A stretch of 64,000 bases of DNA, taken from Eopsaltria australis. Taxonomy: Eukaryota; Chordata; Aves; Passeriformes; Petroicidae. The stretch spans positions 248,001-312,000 of the forward strand of contig JAVTVJ010000297.1 of the NCBI GenBank assembly GCA_034509425.1, written 5' to 3'. A model generated the notes under the pieces. The model saw only the letters and a list, made by a program, of their open reading frames with translations. It did no database searches and was not told the DNA's origin. Each line of letters starts with the position of its first letter. The first letter of the stretch is position 1. Shown piece by piece: positions 59,847 through 64,000 of the stretch. The position numbers were made by a program, and so were the translations under genes.

Positions 59847-60256
59847 TTATTTTATTTTGTTTTATTTTATTTTGTTTTGTTTTGTTTTGTTTTGTTTTGT
59901 TTTGTTTTATTTTCCTTTATTTTATTTTCCTTAATTTCCTTTTATTTTCCTTAATTTTCTTTCTTTTATTTTCTTTCTTTTATTTTCTTTCTTTTATTTT
60001 CTTTCTTTTATTTTCTTTCTTTTATTTTCCTTTCTTTTATTTTCCTTTATTTTCCTTTATTTTATTTTCCTTTATTTTCCTTAATTTCCTTTCTTTTCCT
60101 TTATTTCCTTTCTTTCCTTTATTTTCATTTATTATTTTTATTTTCCTTTATTTTCCTTAATGTCCTTTATTTTATTATTTTATTTTATTTTATTTTATTT
60201 TATTCATTTCATTTCATTTCATTTCATTTCATTTCATTTCATTTCATTTTTATTGT
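59847..60256. repeat. Mosaic T-rich pentanucleotide array, about 410 bp
   Basis: The array passes through several related repeat types in order. Mixed TTTTA/TTTTG comes first, then about seven TTTTG units (59870-59905). TTTTATTTTCC-type units follow, then TTTCTTTCTTTTA units (about 59955-60030) and further TTTTCCTTTA units. It ends with about seven TTTTA units (60178-60212) directly followed by seven TTTCA units (60213-60249). Frames of up to 119 codons, rich in Phe, Leu, Tyr and Ser, come from the repeat and are not genes. Confidence 0.95.
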
Positions 60257-63200
60257 TTTGCTTTGTGATGAAACACTGCTCCAAGCCCCAACAGTTGCAT
60301 CTGAGCTTCCAGGTTTTTCTGAGTAGATGCATCCCACACACTCAAACTCCAGAGAATAATTAATAAGGCTTCATTTATTAAACATCTGCATACATATAAT
60401 TATCTTAACCCTGTGATTTTGAAGCCAATAATTTTTTGGTTGAGCTGATGGTGATTTTAATGGAACTGCTGCCTCTGACCTGCACTTCACTGCAAATAGA
60501 GGAAAAACTGGGAATTTCCTCTCCTCTGTTGGACAGCCCTGCAGAGCCAAAAATATTGATGTCTCTGCAAACTTAAACTGAGAATTTTGTGTGTCCAGCA
60601 ATTCACAGAGGGGTTTTTTGGGAAATATTTTGTAAGTTTTTTTTGTGTAGCACTAAGGACTTCAAGGTCCTGGAAGTCTGAGTGAGACTTGATGAAGCTG
60701 AAAGCTCCTTGCAGGAATTGCTGCTGTCACGTCCACATGAGGATTAAGCCAATGACACCCTGGCACTGTGGATTTTAAGAGGTTCCTTTACTATAAACCA
60801 GAATTATCTGACTTTTTTCGGAGCTTTCACCAAGTTCCAGCTCATTTGGAGCACTTCTCTTCAATTGTCAGCAAAAGCTCAACTTCTCAATATTCCCAAC
60901 ACTTGTGGAAAAGCTATTTATTCTCATCCTCCCTCCCCAGCTCCTCAACTCCTTCCCAATTCCTCCTGGCTGGGATAAAACCAGGAATGAGAACAGGTCT
61001 CAGCTTGGGGATGTTTTGAAGCAAAGCCTTTCCTTCCCTTGTCAAGTGAAATGATCATTGCACTGTCAAGCAAATGGCACCTCCAGTCTCAGCCCTCCAG
61101 CTGCTTTATTTAGTTTTATTTCTTTTATTTATTTATTGGACTTGTGTGATCCACCAAAATCCTCCTCTCCTCACATCCACCAGCCCTCCCATGCTGGGAG
61201 AACATCCCCAGAAATGCTGCTTTTCCTTTTTTTCCTTCCCCAAACATCTTTTTTTTCCTAGTTTTGTCTTTGAGTAAGAACAAGAAGGCTGCAAGTATAA
61301 ACAGCCTTGACTTAGAATAAGGAGAAGACTTTGAATAAACTTTCAGATTTCCTTTGGATTTGCTTCTTTCAAAGGAAAAATCTACAAATCCTCACCTTTA
61401 GAGTACAGCATCCCTTTTTAGTTTTGATTTTGCTGCCAAATAAGGAAAAGGAACATTTTTGCACAAAAAAAAAAGAGGTGTGCACATAATTTCAATCCCG
61501 TTTATCAGCAAATGTTCTGCAGCAAGACGTGGCTTTAGTGCTTTGCAGCCCTATCAGACAAGGTTTTAGCAAAAACTGCCATTGCAGAGGTGCTTGGGAA
61601 GAGCTTCCAAAATCCTCCTTGTGCATTTGATGTGTGGGGATCCTCAGTGCCTGAGTGGAGCCCCAAAGTGAGGCATTTAAGGAGCTCTTCCTTCTCTTCA
61701 AATAGAATTTCTGGGTGTCTGAAACTGAGAGAAGCACCCCAAATGATTTATCTTCGAAGAGTTTAGCCACTTAATGCGAATTTTTATCATTTAAATTTTC
61801 TGTAGCTGGTCAATTAGGAGTGACTTCCTCTCGAACAGTGCAATAAACTCACGCCTTCCACCCCAACCATTTTACCCTATTATCAAAACCACTCGAAACC
61901 TTTAATTCTCTGACAGTGAGAAGAAAATTTGCGACAAGGCTGAATTCTAAAGGAAGGTCGTTTATACATCCCTGAGCAAGTCCCTCCCCAATCGGAGCCC
62001 TGGCAGCTCCCAGAGAGGCACAGAAAGGTCTTTGAGCTCCTGTCATCCCTGGGAATAACAGCATCAATATGCACGGAGGTTAATGCCTCACAAAGGAGCA
62101 GGAATCTGCATATTACATTTATCAAAAGATGTGTAAATGAGCCATATAGGAGTCTCCTACAACGCCTTGCATAATTTATCCCGTGTACAATAAAGAGCTG
62201 ATCAGATTTCACGCATGTTTACTTTGGGAGAGATAAGTGCCTGGAGTGTCTGAACCAGCCAAGGAATACGAATAGGGTTCAAAGTAATGTGTTTATCTAC
62301 CTGACATTTTCATCTTGAAAACTTTCTTATTCCCATTGTTTTGACAAAGAGGTTCCCTTTTGTGAGGATAATCTCTGCCCAACACCGGGGGAGTTGCTTT
62401 GTCGGAGACACACAATATATCTGGGGCTTTATTAGATATGCAGAAGTGAAACAAAAGGCCTGTAGTAACACCATTTGTATTTCTGATACGGTTTATTTTC
62501 TTCCTAGAACTTTGAAGGAGAGGAAAATTAATTAAACCCGAAGTTTTGGAAATAGAGAAATCCTGGTTTCATAACTCAAAGTGCAGAGCCTGGTGCTGCA
62601 ATCTTGCTCCTTGAGCAAGGTCCTTGACAAGTCAAGTTGGGCCCTTGTACATCCATTTCGTTCTCCTAATTCTAACCAGCTCACATTTATCCTCTCAGTG
62701 TGGGTATTAGCTAAGAGAAACATGCAATTTCAACTTTTTACAGTTCAATTCCACATTGCTTAGGCAGCACTCGGTGACCAAGGCTTCTCCCATCATTAAA
62801 TATTCTGGTTTCAATAAATGGACGTTTTTACTGGCAGCTAATTCTGAATTTACTCTTATCTTTACCTTAGATTTGCTGGCTGTTAGGTCTTTGTTCTCGA
62901 GGGTCTGGCAGGTGCAGATGAAGCTTTTCAGTGTTCCTCTTTCAGTCACTGCCCAAAGCCTTGCTCCTCACCACGTGAACGTCTGCAGACCCCGAACGAG
63001 AGGACCAGAGCCGCTGTTGGCCGAGCTCACCTCCAGCATCCCCTGGAGCCTCTTCCCTGCAGTGGCTGCAGCTGAGTTTCCCAAATCCTCCATGCTGGAG
63101 GGAATCCTGCTGCTGCCAGGGAGCTCGGCAGAGGAACAGACCCTTCTTTGTCCCGGGCTCAGGTGCTGAAGGCTCTTTGGAGCTGCTGTTCCACTCCCTC

Positions 63201-63754
63201 TTCAACCTCCCCGCCCAATTCCTTTCACTCCATGGGATCAAGTTCTCCAGCCTGCTGGGTCTGACACTCCAGAGAGAGATTTTGGCATGCAAAAGCCTCA
63301 TCCCCAGCAGGACCCTGCCCTACCAAGTCCTTGGGAGCGTGGCTTGGCCCTTGTTTCCCCTGCTCCATCATCCCACGGTGATCGGGTGTCTCCCACTGCT
63401 CCGGTGTGAAAGGCACGGCCTCGTTTCACACTGAGTCACTGTGAACTCAAGGGTTTCACTGCAAAACAAGTAGCTGTGTTTCTCAGCCTCCGAAATCTGG
63501 TTTTAAATCATACTTAAATGTCTTCTAAAAAGTCTACAGAACGCTGGAGTTTTGCAGAACTCTGCCAAAGCTTCTTTTCCTTAACACGACTGATGAGTGA
63601 ATGTGCACATAGATATTTAACACAACAAAACTGTTTCATGATTTACGTTATCATGACATTTTGTCATCTCCAAGAGGCTGTGTCTGTCTGCCCTGCTGTG
63701 CCAAAGCAAACTGTGACAGTTTCAGCAGGTCCAGAGCAACAAAACCAAAGGGAT
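60257..63754. other. Unique stretch without a recognised gene or transposon
   Basis: Contains the candidate non-coding block at 62060-62540. Frames up to 137 codons (62756-63169 plus, 62942-63301 minus) overlap each other on opposite strands and resemble nothing known. The GC-richer segment 62940-63420 has scattered CpGs but no island. Confidence 0.5.
62060..62540. promoter_or_regulatory. Candidate conserved non-coding block
   Basis: About 480 bases of complex repeat-free sequence. Motif-like words include CTGCATATTACATTTATC, CTTGCATAATTTATCCCG, GCATGTTTACTTTGGG and GATTAATTA-like AT words. It has no convincing frame and lies in a CpG-poor setting. The forkhead-type word GTTTAC and the octamer-like TGCATAAT words are seen, regulatory function is inferred. 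Confidence 0.2.
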
Positions 63755-64000
63755 TGTTGGGGTAAGGAAGATGTGGGGACAAAACAGGGACAGCTTTTTA
63801 GCAGGGGTAGGATAAGGTGCAATGGTGTTAAATGGAAGGAGAGTCAATTTGGATGGGATGTTAGGAAAAATCCTTCCCTGTGAGGGTGGACAGGCCCTGG
63901 CACAGATTCCCAGAGAAGCTGTGGCTGCCCCTGGATCCCTGGCAGTGCCTAAGGCCAGGTTGGATGGGGCTTGGAGCAGCCTGGGAGAGTGAAAAGTCTA
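63755..64000 (+). mobile_element. CR1 LINE 3' fragment, plus orientation, cut by the window end
   Basis: GGGACAAAACAGGGACAGC, GGATGGGATGTTAGGAAAAA, TCCTTCCCTGTGAGGGTGGA, CCCAGAGAAGCTGTGGCTGC, GGATCCCTGGCAGTGCCTAA and TTGGATGGGGCTTGGAGCAG follow canonical CR1 order. About 90-100 bp of 3' end should lie beyond the window. Confidence 0.92.

Noticed and set aside
59595..60160. Phe/Leu/Tyr-rich frames resembling membrane proteins
   Set aside because: They are read through the T-rich pentanucleotide array, and hydrophobicity follows from TTT and TTA codons alone.
1..64000. tRNA genes or tRNA-derived SINEs
   Set aside because: I looked for B-box-like GGTTCRANYCC words with a matching A box and found none in proper arrangement.
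1..64000. Endogenous retroviruses or LTR pairs
   Set aside because: No pair of long direct repeats with TG...CA ends, no primer-binding site, and no retroviral protein motif was seen.

Overview
This window looks like vertebrate nuclear DNA, most likely from a bird and possibly a songbird. The main evidence is about eighteen fragments of the CR1 LINE family. Several keep the avian-type 3' tail, which reads on one strand as a CACAGAATGGTTTGGGTTGG-like box followed by about 500 bp of decaying 3' sequence. I see no Alu, L1, tRNA-derived SINE, retroviral LTR pair or bacterial-style gene packing. Base composition is AT-leaning, CpG is scarce almost everywhere, and one sharp CpG island stands out near 28 kb.

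I recognise no protein-coding gene, tRNA, rRNA or known small RNA. The open frames fall into three groups: short chance frames, frames created by CR1 or by low-complexity repeats, and a few unassigned frames (41.1-41.9 kb and 54.7-54.9 kb, both minus strand) that I record as weak exon candidates. The window is therefore best read as a gene desert or a very large intron, with scattered candidate regulatory blocks.

Layout: 1-4.7 kb is unique AT-leaning sequence. At 4.7-6.4 kb lie two CR1 pieces. From 6.4 to 18.5 kb is about 12 kb with no recognisable transposon, carrying several blocks rich in homeodomain-type and POU-type motifs. From 18.5 to 27.9 kb CR1 pieces are sparse. At 27.95-28.35 kb is the isolated CpG island, with a TATA-like box and good splice-donor matches on both strands. 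From 30.7 to 38.9 kb CR1 pieces are denser, and a purine-rich stretch and an (AT)n microsatellite are present. From 39 to 49.8 kb sequence is mostly unique, with a GATA-motif cluster near 40.2 kb, an unassigned 264-codon frame and two candidate enhancer-like blocks near 46.5 and 47 kb. From 49.8 to 58.6 kb are the longest CR1 copies and a roughly 0.9 kb CCAT-type array. At 59.85-60.26 kb is a mosaic pentanucleotide array ending in (TTTTA)n next to (TTTCA)n. The window closes inside another CR1 copy.

I see no multi-gene system. The items most worth a second look are the solitary CpG island as a possible unannotated promoter, the TTTTA/TTTCA array, the internally duplicated CCAT array, and two CR1 copies that are almost identical in one segment but clearly diverged in the next.
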